Assembly: GCF_019175385.1 (NCBI RefSeq)
Contig: NC_083346.1
Span: 61,905,821-61,969,820, forward strand
Origin: Lycium barbarum
Lineage: Eukaryota; Streptophyta; Magnoliopsida; Solanales; Solanaceae
DNA length: 64,000 bases
Direction: 5' to 3'
Shown here: positions 23,101-34,652 of the stretch, in pieces
Numbering within the stretch: position 1 is the stretch's first letter
How the letters are laid out: every line of letters starts with the position of its first letter
Notes under the pieces: model-generated
Database searches by the model: none
What the model was told of the DNA's origin: nothing
What the model saw: only the letters and a program-made list of their open reading frames with translations
Made by a program: the position numbers and the translations under genes

Positions 23101-24770
23101 TCAGCAATCAACGTTAGCATAACACGAGGCCAACCAATCCATACCCATAATTACATCGAAATCTAACATTTCTAACTTAATCAAGTCAGTCGTAGTCTGG
23201 CGATCACATATCACAACTACACAATTTTTATACACTTGCTTTGCTATCACGGGATCACCAACCGGAGTAGTCACCTCGAAGGGTTTGATTGGTTCAGGTT
23301 TCACTCCAATACAACCGGCAACATATGGAGTAATATAAGAGAATGTAGAACCCGGATCTATCAATGCATACACATCACGGGAGAATATAGACAATATACC
23401 TGTAACCACATTCGGAGAGGACTTGAGATCCTGTCGTCCAGCTAAAGCATAAACACGGGGCTGAGTAACACCTGAAGTAGATGCTGCCCCTCTGCCTCTA
23501 CCTCGACCTGCTGACATATGGGGAGTCTGCCCTACCGGGCGTACTGATGAAGAACTAGCTGCTGAGACTGCGGGCTGAACCCCACCTCTACCATACCGCG
23601 AGGGACAATCTCGCATCAATTGCCCAGTCTGTCCACAAACATAACAAGCATCTGTGTTCTGGCGACATGGCCCTGAGTGCAGTTTCCGGCACCGGCTACA
23701 TCGTGGAACTGGTGGTCTCCTCTGATTGTAATCACCCCCAAACTGAGAACCCGAAGCCCTCGAACTCTGACCCTGTCTTGAAGGAAAAGAGCGGTCAAAT
23801 CCCCTATCCACGAATCGTGGAGGCGCACTAGTCACTGACTGACCTGAATGTCGGGACTGTCTACCGCGTTCCCCCTCTATAATCACTGCCCGTGCCCATA
23901 GATCTAGCATTTTTGCTTTGTCTTCTATCACTGTCGCGATCACCCCTTTGTGGTTGTTGTCGTCCCTTTAAGTTCTGGGCATGGGCTTGTATTCGGGAAA
24001 TATCCATCCCTTCTTGCAAAGAGGCCATCAAGCAGTCCTTGAACAAATGTGGCCCCAAGCCACTCACAAATAGGTACACGATCCCCCATGTCGGCCACCA
24101 TAGTCGGGGCATATCTCGCTAAGGAATTAAATTTCATGCTATACTCTCGGGCACTCATATTTCCTTGCCTTAGATGTAGAAATCTATCCGCTCTAGCTCG
24201 GCGGACCTCGGGTGGCAAATAATGACGAATAAATGCATCCACGAATTCTTGCCGAATCGGAGGAGGCGCATTCTCTCCTCTTGATAATACCCAGTTGTTA
24301 TACCATAAAACTGCCACATCCCGGAGTCTGTAAGATGCCAACTCCACGGATTCAGTTTCGGAGGCATGGACAATCTTCAATGTCCTCAACACCTCATCTA
24401 TGAAACTTTACAGGTCTTCATCCGGCTTTGACCCGAAGAATTCTGGAGGATTTAGACTCATAAAATCACGGGCTTTGGTGCTTGCTGCCCGATCACTTGG
24501 GCCCGCATTTTGTCGTTGTGCCTGAGCGGCGACCAACTGTGTCAATAAATGTATGGCCTCGGTCATTTGTTGACCCGAAGCAACCGGTGGAGGGATTGGA
24601 GCTGGGGCTCCTCCTTGCTCTTCCACATTAGGCGGGGTAGAAGAAGTATTAGACAAGGCCTCATTATGTGATTCGCCTTCTTCTATATTCATTGGAGGCT
24701 TTCTTTCTACCCGCCTCTTTGTCGTAGTCTTGCCCTTCTGGGCGGTTGTCACCTTTCCCTTTGGCGGCAT
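23101..24770 (-). pseudogene. Gag and protease of Tekay element B, broken
   Basis: Start chosen at MPPKGK (24770) because the same N-terminal style (MPRKKATATQKGK) opens element F's gag. The gag core reads TLKIVHASETESVELASYRL and RRARADRF. Frameshifts lie near 24400, 24110 and 23940. The nucleocapsid part has CSRCRKLHSGPC and a second knuckle CYVCGQTGQLMRDC in which the zinc-binding histidine is Gln. Protease follows in frame with ALIDPGSTFSY (Asp-Pro-Gly) and FDVIMGMDWL. Gag would coat the RNA and protease would process it; neither is intact. Confidence 0.85.
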
Positions 24771-24951
24771 TCTGAAATCATAACACACTATTAGGGAAGA
24801 TAAAATCTTATATATGGCTCTATCGCAATTTCACGAGAAGAAAGATGGTCATGTTTCCTAAATGCCCTGTAGCCTCTTGTTTATTGATGTGGCGCGCTGT
24901 TAAACAAAACTCTACTAGACACGGCTCGTAGACATTCCCTAGGACTGAACC

Positions 24952-24963
24952 GCTCTGATACCA
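24952..24963 (-). other. Primer binding site, element B
   Basis: Plus-strand GCTCTGATACCA, followed by CTTT and then TGTCA, the last five bases of the expected LTR end. The LTR itself is then missing from this side in its proper orientation. Confidence 0.9.
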
Positions 24964-25189
24964 CTTTTGTCAGTGTTACACCTCGAAAATTTCCCCGTGA
25001 ACGCACCACAAATAGACTAATGAAGAAGAAGGGTATATGGTGTTTTAATCAGAAGGGAATGACGTTTGACGACCCTAAGTAAGATTTCAAAGGCAATGGG
25101 AATAAGGGATAAGGTTATGCTCCACAATGACTAATTATAGGTTCTGAAGACTTGAAAGTTGCAGATTTGCACTTTGGCCCAGTCAACCG

Positions 25190-25435
25190 TAAAGTGAAAT
25201 ACGGACTGCCCGTAAACAAACATGTTGTATTTCAACTCACAAAACTTCAACTTTCTGTCAAATGGTTAAATACGACTTGGAAAACGGACCGTAAATTGAA
25301 ATACGGCCCGTAAATTGTGATCGTAAATCACCATGATCCTCAGCATAACTTTCTGGTTTTGATATGCTTAAATACGACCACGATATACGACCCGTAAACT
25401 GGAATACGGACCGTAAACTGGGTTTACGATCACTG
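25190..25435 (+). repeat. ACGGNCCGT-rich module in inverted LTR B
   Basis: Cores such as ACGGACCGTAAATTG and ATACGGCCCGTAA. The marker CTTTCTG recurs at 25251 and 25349, a spacing of about 98 bp. Confidence 0.75.
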
Positions 25436-27066
25436 TACACTTCAGCTACTGTTCATTCCGGATTTGATTTTAAGTCATTAAAAGGAGACCTTCATTTCAT
25501 TGCCATGATATTTCTCTCTAGAAACCTCTAGAATGCTCTCTACTCTTCATCACAAGAAAAACAAAGGAAATCCATGATCAATAACACCAAATCCATGAAA
25601 TAAAGTGTATGAAACCTAGCTAAAGTTCATCTCTCTCAAGAAAACCCAAAGGAAGTGAAGTAGGGTTTTGATGCTAGAGGAGTAATTCCATCCAAGGCTT
25701 GTTCAACCATCATATAAGGTAAGTTTCATGACTAAACCATGTTGTTTAAGGTATTGGAAGGCTAAGATACTTGAATTGTAAAAAGACATAGGAAATGGGT
25801 AATGAGTGAATAGTGTCATGGTTGGATGGTAGTTGGGTTGAATTATGAATGTTGGGGTGTTGTGATTATGAATGCGTTATAGATTGTCTTAGACCATGAA
25901 ATATGAGGAAACGCGATAGTAAGCTATAACCATAAATGTGGAGGAATTGAAGAGAAATGGTGGATTGTGGTCAATGTATATGAATGATGATTGTTGATTG
26001 CGATATTGTGAATGTTGTTGTGAACGTGTGGGAGTTGATATAGAATATGGCAAAAGTAGTATAAACAAAGGAAGCGCTGTCCAATTTTCCCTAGAAATAG
26101 TAGCGCGTCCTTATATTCGAATTAACTAACGTTGGCACGAATTCTCTTGAAGGTGGAACGTGACATTGAAGGAGAACAAGCGAACGCTAGGCTAAGTAAA
26201 CGACAAAAGTATGTAAGGTTTATCCCTTCCTTCAAAGGCATGAATCTTTCAAGCTTTCCATGATTCTCCTATATGATGGAGTTTATGAGTCCGTAAATAT
26301 ACCAAATTACATACGAGCATGATAATGATGATAATGAGTTAAAATATAGAGATTCGATAGTTCATGATATGATGATCCTATAACGCTGATGATGTCATTC
26401 TTGTTAACACTCACCTTATGTGCTATTTCCTTCAAGGTGAGGCAAAGTACTCATAAATGTTCATAATATAATCGGGGGTTTACGACCTTACGTCACCCCG
26501 ACATAGCCATGGTTGTCTTCAAAGTCTAATGTATGCTCCTACAACTAAATGTGAAATGGTGTTAAGTCATGATATGTTTATAAGATGATCAATAATGCTA
26601 GCTTATAATATGCCTATGTTATGTATGAACTCGCCAAGCTATGATAAGATTGTGATACGTTCATGAAATGTGCAATAGTGATGGGTAATGATTGATTATG
26701 TGATGATGAAATTCCACCGCGCCAAAATGGCCGGGCATGTCACCGCTAAGGCGGGCTGCATATGGTTCCACCGTGCCTAGATGGCCGAGCATGTCACCGC
26801 TAAGGCGGGCTGCGATGTTACACCGAACCTAGAGGGCCGGGCATGATCACCACTAGTGGGCGCCATATGATGGTTACCCGGACGCGGGATAACGACGAGA
26901 TATGTGATGTGACGAAATATGTGATGTGAGGACATCTGTACCATGATTATGTGAAATATGATATATGTACGAAAGGTTAATGCTTATGACACTCTTGTAG
27001 GTTATATCTTTCTCTTATGGCTCATGATCCTCCTATTATATTTATTCCGCTCTTGCCTTACATACT

Positions 27067-27125
27067 TAGTACAATATTCGTACTGACGTCCGTTTTCTTT
27101 GGACGCTGTGTTCATGCCCACAGGT
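27067..27125 (+). other. Twin hairpin motif in inverted LTR B
   Basis: TAGTAC-AATATTC-GTACTG (one changed base in the left stem), then CGTCC-GTTTTCTTT-GGACG, then TTCATGCCCACAGGTAG. Confidence 0.6.
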
Positions 27126-27533
27126 AGACAGGGAGGAGAGCTCGACCCAGATTCGTAATAGCTGTCAGCCGATTGAAAGCACTCATTTGTTCCGGAGGTG
27201 CTTGATTATTCTTTTGTGTATATTTGTATATGTTGGGCTCGACGGGATCCTGTCTCGTCTATGCGTTTTGTGCTCCAGTAGAGGCTCGTAGATACACAGT
27301 GTGGGTTGTGTGGTCTGACAGGGTCAATACGGTATAATTATATATATTATTTTGTTAGCCCTAAGGGCTTATGTATATGAAACTATTTATGTTCACAAAT
27401 GAAAGATGACTTTCTTATGATTTGAGTATAAAATCGATAAAAGAGTAGTTAATGAGCATGATGAGTAGTAGAACGAGCGGTGCTCGGTGGTTAGCCTCGG
27501 GTACCCGTCGCGGCCCCTAGCTGGGTCGTGACA

Positions 27534-27872
27534 CAAAGCATAACAATAACACGATACGGAAGCCGACAAGGCTGCCACTGTACACGGGGATATCCAAAGC
27601 AAACCAGATAGACACAGCTGACCAAAACTTATATACAACCCACACATGTCTATAGACCTCTAAGAGTACAAGAGTGAAATATAACGGGACAGGGCCCCGC
27701 CGTACCCCTTGATATATATATATAAGTCTTTATAGAAGATCTGTACCAAAATATCTAGGCTCCGAAACAATAGAGCTCTCCAAATAGCTGAGTAGAAGTC
27801 CTAAGCTGGAGGATCACCAAATCGAGTATCTGTACCTGCGGGCATGAAACGCAGCCCCCGAAGAAAGGGGGT
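27534..27872 (-). mobile_element. Inverted fragment of LTR A
   Basis: Reverse complement of 16896-17234, continuing the inverted repeat across the A/B junction. It ends at GGGGGTCAG, where it switches to integrase sequence; TCAG is shared by both partners at the join. Confidence 0.85.
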
Positions 27873-28699
27873 CAGAAGCCTGGTGGATTATTACAGGAGA
27901 TAGAGATCCCAACCTGGAAATGGGAAGTAATTAATATGGACTTCATTACAGGTTTACCTCGCACTCCACGGAAGTATGACTCTATATGGGTTATTGTGGA
28001 TAGGCTGACAAAATCAGCCCATTTTCTTCCAGTCAGGACTATGCAAGGTTATATATCAGGGAGATAGTGAGACTTCATGGGGTTCCCACATCTATTATCT
28101 CAGATAGGGGAGCTCAGTTTACAGCTAACATCTGGAGATCATTCCAGAAGGGATTGGGGACACAGGTGAGTCTTAGCACAGCATTTCATCCTCAAACTGA
28201 CGGACAGGCCGAACGTACTATTCAGACGCTAGAAGATATGTTGCGGGCCTGTATTATTTATTTCAGAGGTAGCTGGGACGATCATTTGCCACTTATCGAG
28301 TTTTCTTATAACAATAGCTACCATTCTAGTATCCAGATGGCACCGTATGAGGCCTTATATGGGAGGACGTGCAGGTCACCTATTGGTTGGTTCGATGTTG
28401 GTGAGACTAAATTGATAGGCCCAGACATGATTCCGCAAGCTATTGATAAGGTGAAGTTTATTCAGGAGAGGTTATTAGCAGCCCAGAGTCAACAGAAGTC
28501 ATATGCAGATAACCGACGTCGACAGTTAGAGTTTCAGATCGATGATTGGGTGTTCTTGAAGGTGTCGCCCATGAAGGGTGTGATGAGATTCGGCAAGAAA
28601 GGGAAGCTTAGCCAGAGGTACATTGGGCCTTATCAGGTTATTCGTAGGGTAGGCAAGGTTGCCTATGAGTTGGACCTACCATCTGATTTAGAAGAAGTA
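27873..28699 (+). pseudogene. Second copy of element A integrase, partial
   Basis: Nearly identical to 13641-14490. It begins in the middle of integrase (KPGGLLQEIEIPTWKWEVIN) and keeps NMDF, SDRGAQF and DGQAERT, where the A copy has DRQAERT, so this copy preserves the ancestral residue. A 19-base deletion at 28040 lies between two AGGACT repeats and shifts the frame. It ends at SDLEEV, where a deletion of about 465 bp joins it to LTR sequence, removing the rest of the GPY/F region, the chromodomain and the polypurine tract. Confidence 0.87.
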
Positions 28700-29897
28700 T
28701 AGGATAGGATTATTTTTTGGGATATGAGACAAGGACTTTTAATCCCGATTTTTAATATGGCATGACTTGCTTGTAAATTTCAATTAGTGTAGAAATATTA
28801 GTGGAGATTAGGGATTAATTAACCATGATCAGATTATTAATTGGGGATTAGTGATTAATTAGCCTAATTAAGATCAATTAAGTTATCAATGCACTAAATG
28901 GACCCCACTACAACATGGACAAATCTGATTGGTCCATGCCAAAGTGGGGCACGTGTCAACCTAAGGGGCAGCATATAAGACCATACTTGATGAATAATTC
29001 ATAAGTCACACATTTCATTTCCAACTTCAACAAAAATTGAATTAGAGAGAGAAGCTTATGGCCATGGCAGCTCGCGGCCATGGTTGTTCATGAAGTAGTT
29101 CATGATTTTGATAGCAAAAATTTAGTTTCTAAGGTGTTCCAACATTCAAAGGTGGTTAGCAACGTGAATTTAATCCTTGGGGCAGCAAGAACACTTGCGA
29201 TTTTAATCCATAAATTCCAGCAACGTTAAGGGGCCAAGCTTGCTAAGGTAAGGTTTAATTCTCTCCTACATGTTTTAGAGATGGTTTGGTCTTTGTATAA
29301 ATTGGTGGATGTGGAATTGGATGCAAGGAATTGTGTATGTTGATGTTAAGGTTCTGTTTGGGCCGTATTGGGACTGTTCTGACCTAATAATGGTGGATTA
29401 ATTTTGATTAGTGTTGTTGTTATTGTTTTAATTGATTATATGATGAAAGTGAAGGAATTTGATAGTTAAAGTTATAGTTGTATTGTATTGAGAACGATCT
29501 GGTTCTGGTTGTGTTGTTGTTCTTGTTGAATTGGAGGACTAAGTGTAGTAAGATTATGCATTGCGTTGTTGTAATTGTTGGACTATTATAAGGTCATTTC
29601 GATGAAGTGTTGTGACTATAGATTATTAGGAGTAATTTGAAAATGTCGTAGTCGTTATTTTGACGATTATCGAATGTTGTAATGTGTGGGCTGATTTAAA
29701 ATGGTGTGGGTTGTTTGGGGTATCCTTGGATCTTGTTTTGACTAGTTTTGATGCGATAACTTAGACGTGCCATTGTTGATGCTATTTTGGTTGTTGTGTA
29801 GTTGGCTTAGATGTGAGGAGAGTGAGCGATATAGGGGAAGTGCTGCCCAATTGTCTAGAAATAAGCTACTAACGTTGAAGTACATTTTATGCCTTTC
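28700..29897 (+). mobile_element. LTR A second copy, left part
   Basis: Matches 14956-16164 almost base for base (GGATAGGATTATTTTTTGGG onward), with one 7-bp deletion near 28860. It is interrupted by element C at 29897 and resumes at 35300. No gene. Confidence 0.88.
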
Positions 29898-30519
29898 TGA
29901 TACAAGACCAACTCCATCGAGCTTTATGAAGATGAAGTCTTTGAAGATCATGGGAGGTCCGCATTGGATGGAAGGCTTCAAGAACGTCACATTCAAGATA
30001 TGGAAGATAGCTTGGGAGGCTATTTGGAGAAGGAGGCTATGCATGCAAAAGGGGCTAGTACTTAAATAGAAGCCTTTTCAAGTTTCACTTCCATGGAAGA
30101 CATCCAAACAAGGCCCTTACTTCATTAAGGGTATAATTGTAATAGAGCTAGTTGTCTTCCTTATTTTCTTAGTATAAATAGTAGACTAAACATTTCAATA
30201 GGGGAGATTTTGATGAATTGATAAACTGATGAGTGATTTTGAGAGTTGTCTCTAGAGAGAGAAACTTGTGAGAGAGGCCATGGATGGCTCTTGTTGAATC
30301 TTTGATTGTTGAGAGGATTGATTGCTTGGGAATTCAATTCCCTTGAGGTCATCCTAAGAGGTTGGTGCTATCTAGAGTGTAATTAGGAGATCTTGGTTAT
30401 TGAAGAACCTTGGTTGCCTAATTGTGCCTATTTTTTGTGTCAATCTATCTATCTATCTTTTCTTTTCCTTCTTGTTTATCTTCTTAATTTATCATTTCCG
30501 CGTATCCGTCATTGTATCA
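29898..30519 (+). mobile_element. 5' LTR of element C
   Basis: It runs from TGATACAAGACC to CATTGTATCA and is followed by one base and the primer site. A TATAAATAG-like box at about 30172 (CTTAGTATAAATAG) and a GAGAG-rich stretch after it suggest the promoter and start of transcription. Confidence 0.88.
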
Positions 30520-30520
30520 T

Positions 30521-30532
30521 TGGTATCAGAGC
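30521..30532 (+). other. Primer binding site, element C
   Basis: TGGTATCAGAGC, one base after the LTR end. Confidence 0.92.
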
Positions 30533-31812
30533 AAGGTTGAGGAGTTGTTCCATCAATTCTTCAATCCTTGGTTGAAACAAAAAAATAAAAAGGTAGAAAT
30601 TCGAAAATCAAAAAATAAAATCAGAAAATTGTTGTTGTTTGGTGGATTTGAAATTAGAATCAAGTTCCTTGTGGTCAAATCCATCTAGATCTCGAATTTG
30701 GGAGTGTTTGGAGGTGTTTTGAAAAATCACCATTGAAGACCTTCAAGCTTTTTGAAAAACTCCAAATGGGTTTGGGTGATTGAGGCTAAATTGAAGTTAA
30801 TTCTCATTGGGCTTTGTTCTCTAGGTGAAGGGGAATCTAGATCTAAAAATTGGTGGAAAAATAAGTTGATTTGGAGGTGGATTGGATTTTGGATGTTCTT
30901 CATGTTCTTGAGCATCTTCATATCTTCATAGTGAAGAAGAAGACCAAAAAGGGAGTTTGATCCAAAATATTTTCCCAAAGTTGTCAAAAGTTGTTTTTCC
31001 ACCCCAAAAGGGAAAGATCTTAGATTGAGTGGGCCCAATACATCAGCCAAATTCAGAAAATCCAGCCCAAAGTTCGAGAAAAACCTCACAGGAGGCTGTG
31101 CTTTGGTTGTGCTTCGTGCAACCATTGCACGGTGAGGCTTGTGCTCTGGCTGTGTCCATCGCATGACCGAAAAAAAAATTGCCAGAATCTCAGAAACATC
31201 AGTGTGTATTGCAAAGATTCAGAGAGGGGTATTTTGTGAGATCCTTGTGCGACGCATGGCCATCGCACGACTCTAAAAACTCCAAAAATTTTCTAAGTGT
31301 CAGATTCAGAGAGGGGTGTTTTGTGCGACGGGTGTGCGACGCATAGCTAACGCACGACCTGCAGAAGATTGTCTAAGTGCTCGAAAATGGTTTGATTCCT
31401 TCTTAACTTCCCTTCTTTGATTCTTACAACTAGTTAACAACTAGTAATCGATCTTATTAGTTGCTAACTAGTTCTTGAGTCCTATTTTAATCCGTACCAA
31501 TTCTTTCAAGCTTTTCTTCATTTTTTCCTCGTTGTTAATTTCTTGGCTCAAGTGCGTTTGTTTTAATTGAGTCATCCTCTTTCTTCGAGTCTAACAAGAA
31601 TCCATTCCGACCTCAAGTAGAAATTGTGCACCTTGCAAGCAACCGAATCCAATCGAGAATCAACATCGGCCATCCAATTGAGTGGTAAAAGGCAAGAGTG
31701 TGTGAGTTCATTTGAGTGGTGCTAGCCAAGCATAAAAGAGTGTAAACACGAGTGTGGTGAGGTTTCTTTACTACTAACGTGTTTGCTAAGTGTTCTTTGC
31801 AGGTACTTCTCC
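30533..31812 (+). mobile_element. Leader of element C
   Basis: About 1.28 kb without a credible gene. The last ~200 bases match the leader of D (shared CAATCGAGAATCAACATCGGCC and GAGGTTTCTTTACTACTAACG). A splice-acceptor-like TTCTTTGCAG ends 12 bases before the first ATG (31813). The ACGGNCCGT repeats of D and G are absent here; GTGCGACGCATAG-type repeats occur instead at 31240-31350. Confidence 0.7.
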
Positions 31813-33004
31813 ATGGATTCCGATCCATGTTGTGGTGATTATGATTGTTATGATGATGATGGTTGTAGTTATGAAGGGGAGGACTATGGGAGCTATGAAG
31901 AGTGTGATGATGGGGAATATGAGAGCTATATGGGAAATGGTGACCATGAGGAAGTTCGAGAGAGAATTACCATTTTGAAGGAGAATATGAAGAAAGTGGT
32001 ACTCATATGTCTCATGAGGAAGATGGGGATGAAGAAGAACCTTGTTATGATTCGTATGGTGAAGATAATGAAGCTGAATATTCTTATGCTATACGTCATG
32101 AAGACGACTCAAGGTATGACTCTCTTTCACACATGTCTTATGGGTCTTACGGGGAAAATCCTTATACAAATAGGACTCGTGGAGGGTATGTCTATGGAGG
32201 TAGTGAAAGCGCTAAAGTTGATTATGGAAGGACTTCTAATGGGCATGCATATGCTACGTCTTGTAGTACTTCCTTTCCGAAGCAAAATGGCATGGGTGGG
32301 AATGTGAGTACTAGTTGGAGTTGTCCTATGCTAAAGAAAGTGGTTCCAAAGAGGCGATTCATGGGGACCAAGGTAAACCTTTGTGGTAGAGAGGGAATCC
32401 TTGTGCTTGATGATGATTGTTACACCAATTTCATCACCCCTCGTGCGGTTGAAGAGTTAAGGCTACCTTGTGTGATTAGGCGAAATCCTTACTATGACGA
32501 GGGAGGATATGGGGTTGATAGGAGGGTGATGGTATCCATTTAACTTGGCGAGTACCAAGAGGAGGTTTGGTGAGATGTGCTTCCAATGGATAATTGTCAT
32601 GTATGTTTAGGAGTCCCTTGGTTTCAAAAGCATGGAATCCCACATGAACAAGATTGGCATCAATTTGTAGTGGACAAGAAAGGAAAATTTCTCTTTCCAT
32701 GCATACTTACTAGGAATAGTCCAAGTGTAAAAGAGCGAGATACCCATGTGAAATGGCCTACCTTGGCTAGGGAAGCTAGTGGAGAAGAATATGATAAATG
32801 GGAATCCATAATAGATGAAATCTTCGCTAGCTACAACTATTCACAAGAAATGAAGATGGACTTAGCCGTTCAAACTTTTGACTCAAAGCTTGTCAAATAT
32901 TGGGAGTATGTGAAATGTTGTGGGAGACAAGTGAGGAGTCCCATCAAGACTTGGGAGGACATGAAAAGGATATCAATATCCCAAGCCACATGTGAGAAGA
33001 AATG
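31813..33004 (+). pseudogene. Protease-like then gag-like fusion frame of element C
   Basis: It begins MDSDPCCGDYDCYDDDGC, an acidic Tyr/Asp/Gly-rich stretch. After a frameshift near 31970 comes a retropepsin-like segment (KVNLCGREGILVLDDDCYTNFIT ... NCHVCLGVPWFQKHG) that lines up with E's protease ([15 protein letters not shown] ... [14 protein letters not shown]). The catalytic Asp-Ser-Gly is replaced by Asp-Asp-Asp, so it should be inactive. After stops at about 32541 and 32571 the same protein continues (32577-33004) with YDKWESIIDEIFASYNYS, LAVQTF and RSPIKTWEDMKR, which line up with E's gag core ([36 protein letters not shown]). In E, gag precedes protease; here the order is the opposite. 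The role is unknown. Confidence 0.6.
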
Positions 33005-34652
33005 AATCTTTGAGGGGTACCTCTTTTGAGAGAACCCCATGCTTGAAGGCAAGGACGGCGGCCACAACCATTCCTTCCATTGGTCAAAGGAGCTTGCATG
33101 AACACCAAGGTAAGATCACTTATCCTTATACACCTACATCTTTGTGTGATTTTAATGTCAAGTCAAGCATGAAAGTTAGTTTACCTTGCGTTAAGCCTAA
33201 TGCTTCTTAGCCGTGTATTAGTAATGCCATTGTTGAAAGTGTCCCCACACTAGTTGATCCTATTGATGACCGAATTGTTCCTTCTTGTAAGGTTGATTTG
33301 TGTCCACCTAGTGTTGACACTTGTGCTTTGAATGATAGTGCATTATTGAATGAAGGTGCTCAAACACTAGTTGACAAAGAGATGACAAAATTGATTCTTC
33401 TTGCAAGATCGATTTGTGTCCACCTAGTGTTGGCACTTGTGAATTGATTGGTAGTACAATGTCGTGTGGTCATCATGTTAGTAATTATTACGAGTTTGAC
33501 ATACTACCAACTCGTGTTGAAACTTGTATTGATCAACTTGCTTATAATGATAATTCACTACTTGAGGATCTTTGTGATGTGTTTAATGTACCTCTAGTTA
33601 GTGATAATGTTGATATAGTTGGTCAATTGAAAGAATGTGACATCTCACCCTTGTTTGTTTCATGTCAAAACGAGTCTCTTGATCGTACTTTAGTGTCACG
33701 TGATAAGACTCCAATTTGTAGTGGTGATGTGTGTCATGTAGATAGTCATGTGAGCAAAAACGCATTGAAAGACGACATTGGTTCTTTTGAGAGTGAAATG
33801 ACATGCTTTGACTCCTCATTGTTCATGGATTACTCTCTTATAAAGGATAATGTTTTATTTGAGGATGACATGACTATTGAGAGTGAAATACCTAGTGGGA
33901 TGTTTTGTAATGTTGAAAGCGTGGCCACTTTTGGTGACTACATGGTATTTGAAAATCCACTATGGGATGATAACTCTCTTCCCTATGATGGAGATCCTCC
34001 CTTGAGGAATTGTGACCCACTTATTGGGAGGGGAAGTGTTCAAAAGGAAGGTGAAACTTGTCTGCAAATTGCTAATTCTTCCTTGGGTGTTCCGAATAGT
34101 AGTAGTATGATTGACTTTTGAGTTTAATAGTGAAACTACATTTGAGGACACCCTAGATGAAGTTATTTTGCGTGACACCTTTCTTTATTACCTTTTTGCA
34201 TATGATGACATTCATGATCTTTTTGGGAGTGCATCTTATGGAGGAGGGAGTCCTATCGGGGTACTCAGTTGTTGTATTGCCCGTGATATATGGGTATCTT
34301 TTCCCTTTGATCGCGGTGAAGTCTTAACTTGGTGTGAATGGTGTCATTTTGCAATTGAGGATCATTTGTATGTCCTGCCAACTTGGTGTCTTGAAACCCT
34401 TGGCTCTTTTAGAATATCCTCATTTCTTAATCTTTGGGTTAGCCAAGTTCTTAGTGCTCTATTTGAGAGTTTATGTTGCTTGAAAATGGTTGATACTTGG
34501 CTATATCACAAATTTGTGCTTACTTGGCATGGTGGTAGGTTAGTCCACCCTAACACTAACCCTCATCCTTTGAGGACTTGGTTTTTGTTTGTCTCCTTTA
34601 TGGTTTTGCAAGGTTTAGATTCGAGGACGAATCCTTTTCATGAAGGGGGGAA
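33005..34652 (+). pseudogene. Unknown acidic frame of element C, reaching the polypurine tract
   Basis: Readable as one decayed protein in pieces. 33210-33410 has SCKVDLCPPSVDTC. After a frameshift, 33385-34121 repeats SCKIDLCPPSVGTC and continues as an acidic, Cys-containing chain with no domain I recognise. 34111-34652 is Trp/Phe-rich (FAYDDIHDLFG, several hydrophobic stretches) and ends GLDSRTNPFHEGGN at the polypurine tract. That ending matches [14 protein letters not shown] before E's LTR, so the reading frame into the LTR is shared with CRM-like elements. The product could be an envelope-like or accessory protein, but nothing visible proves it. Confidence 0.45.
34641..34652 (+). other. 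Polypurine tract, element C
   Basis: TGAAGGGGGGAA directly before the 3' LTR start TGATACAAG. Confidence 0.9.

Larger units (their letters stand above)
24974..27533 (+). mobile_element. Inverted copy of LTR B
   Basis: It runs TGTTACACCTCG...GGGTCGTGACA in the plus orientation, opposite to what element B needs. It is the reverse complement of 17235-19851 with scattered differences. It contains the ACGGNCCGT module (25190-25435), an AAGGTAAG site (about 25716), GC repeats (26715-26880) and the twin hairpin (27067-27125). It is joined to the stub TGTCAG of the original LTR at 24968-24973. Confidence 0.85.
16895..27873. repeat. Giant inverted repeat enclosing element B's coding region
   Basis: Left arm 16895-19851 and right arm 24974-27873 are reverse complements over about 2.9 kb. 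An 80-base stretch that I compared has 2 differences. Both arms contain the same nested junction between LTR A and LTR B (TTATGCTTTG next to TGTCACGACCC). The right arm was therefore copied from the left after B inserted, or the reverse. The 5.1-kb spacer is B's internal region. Confidence 0.8.
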
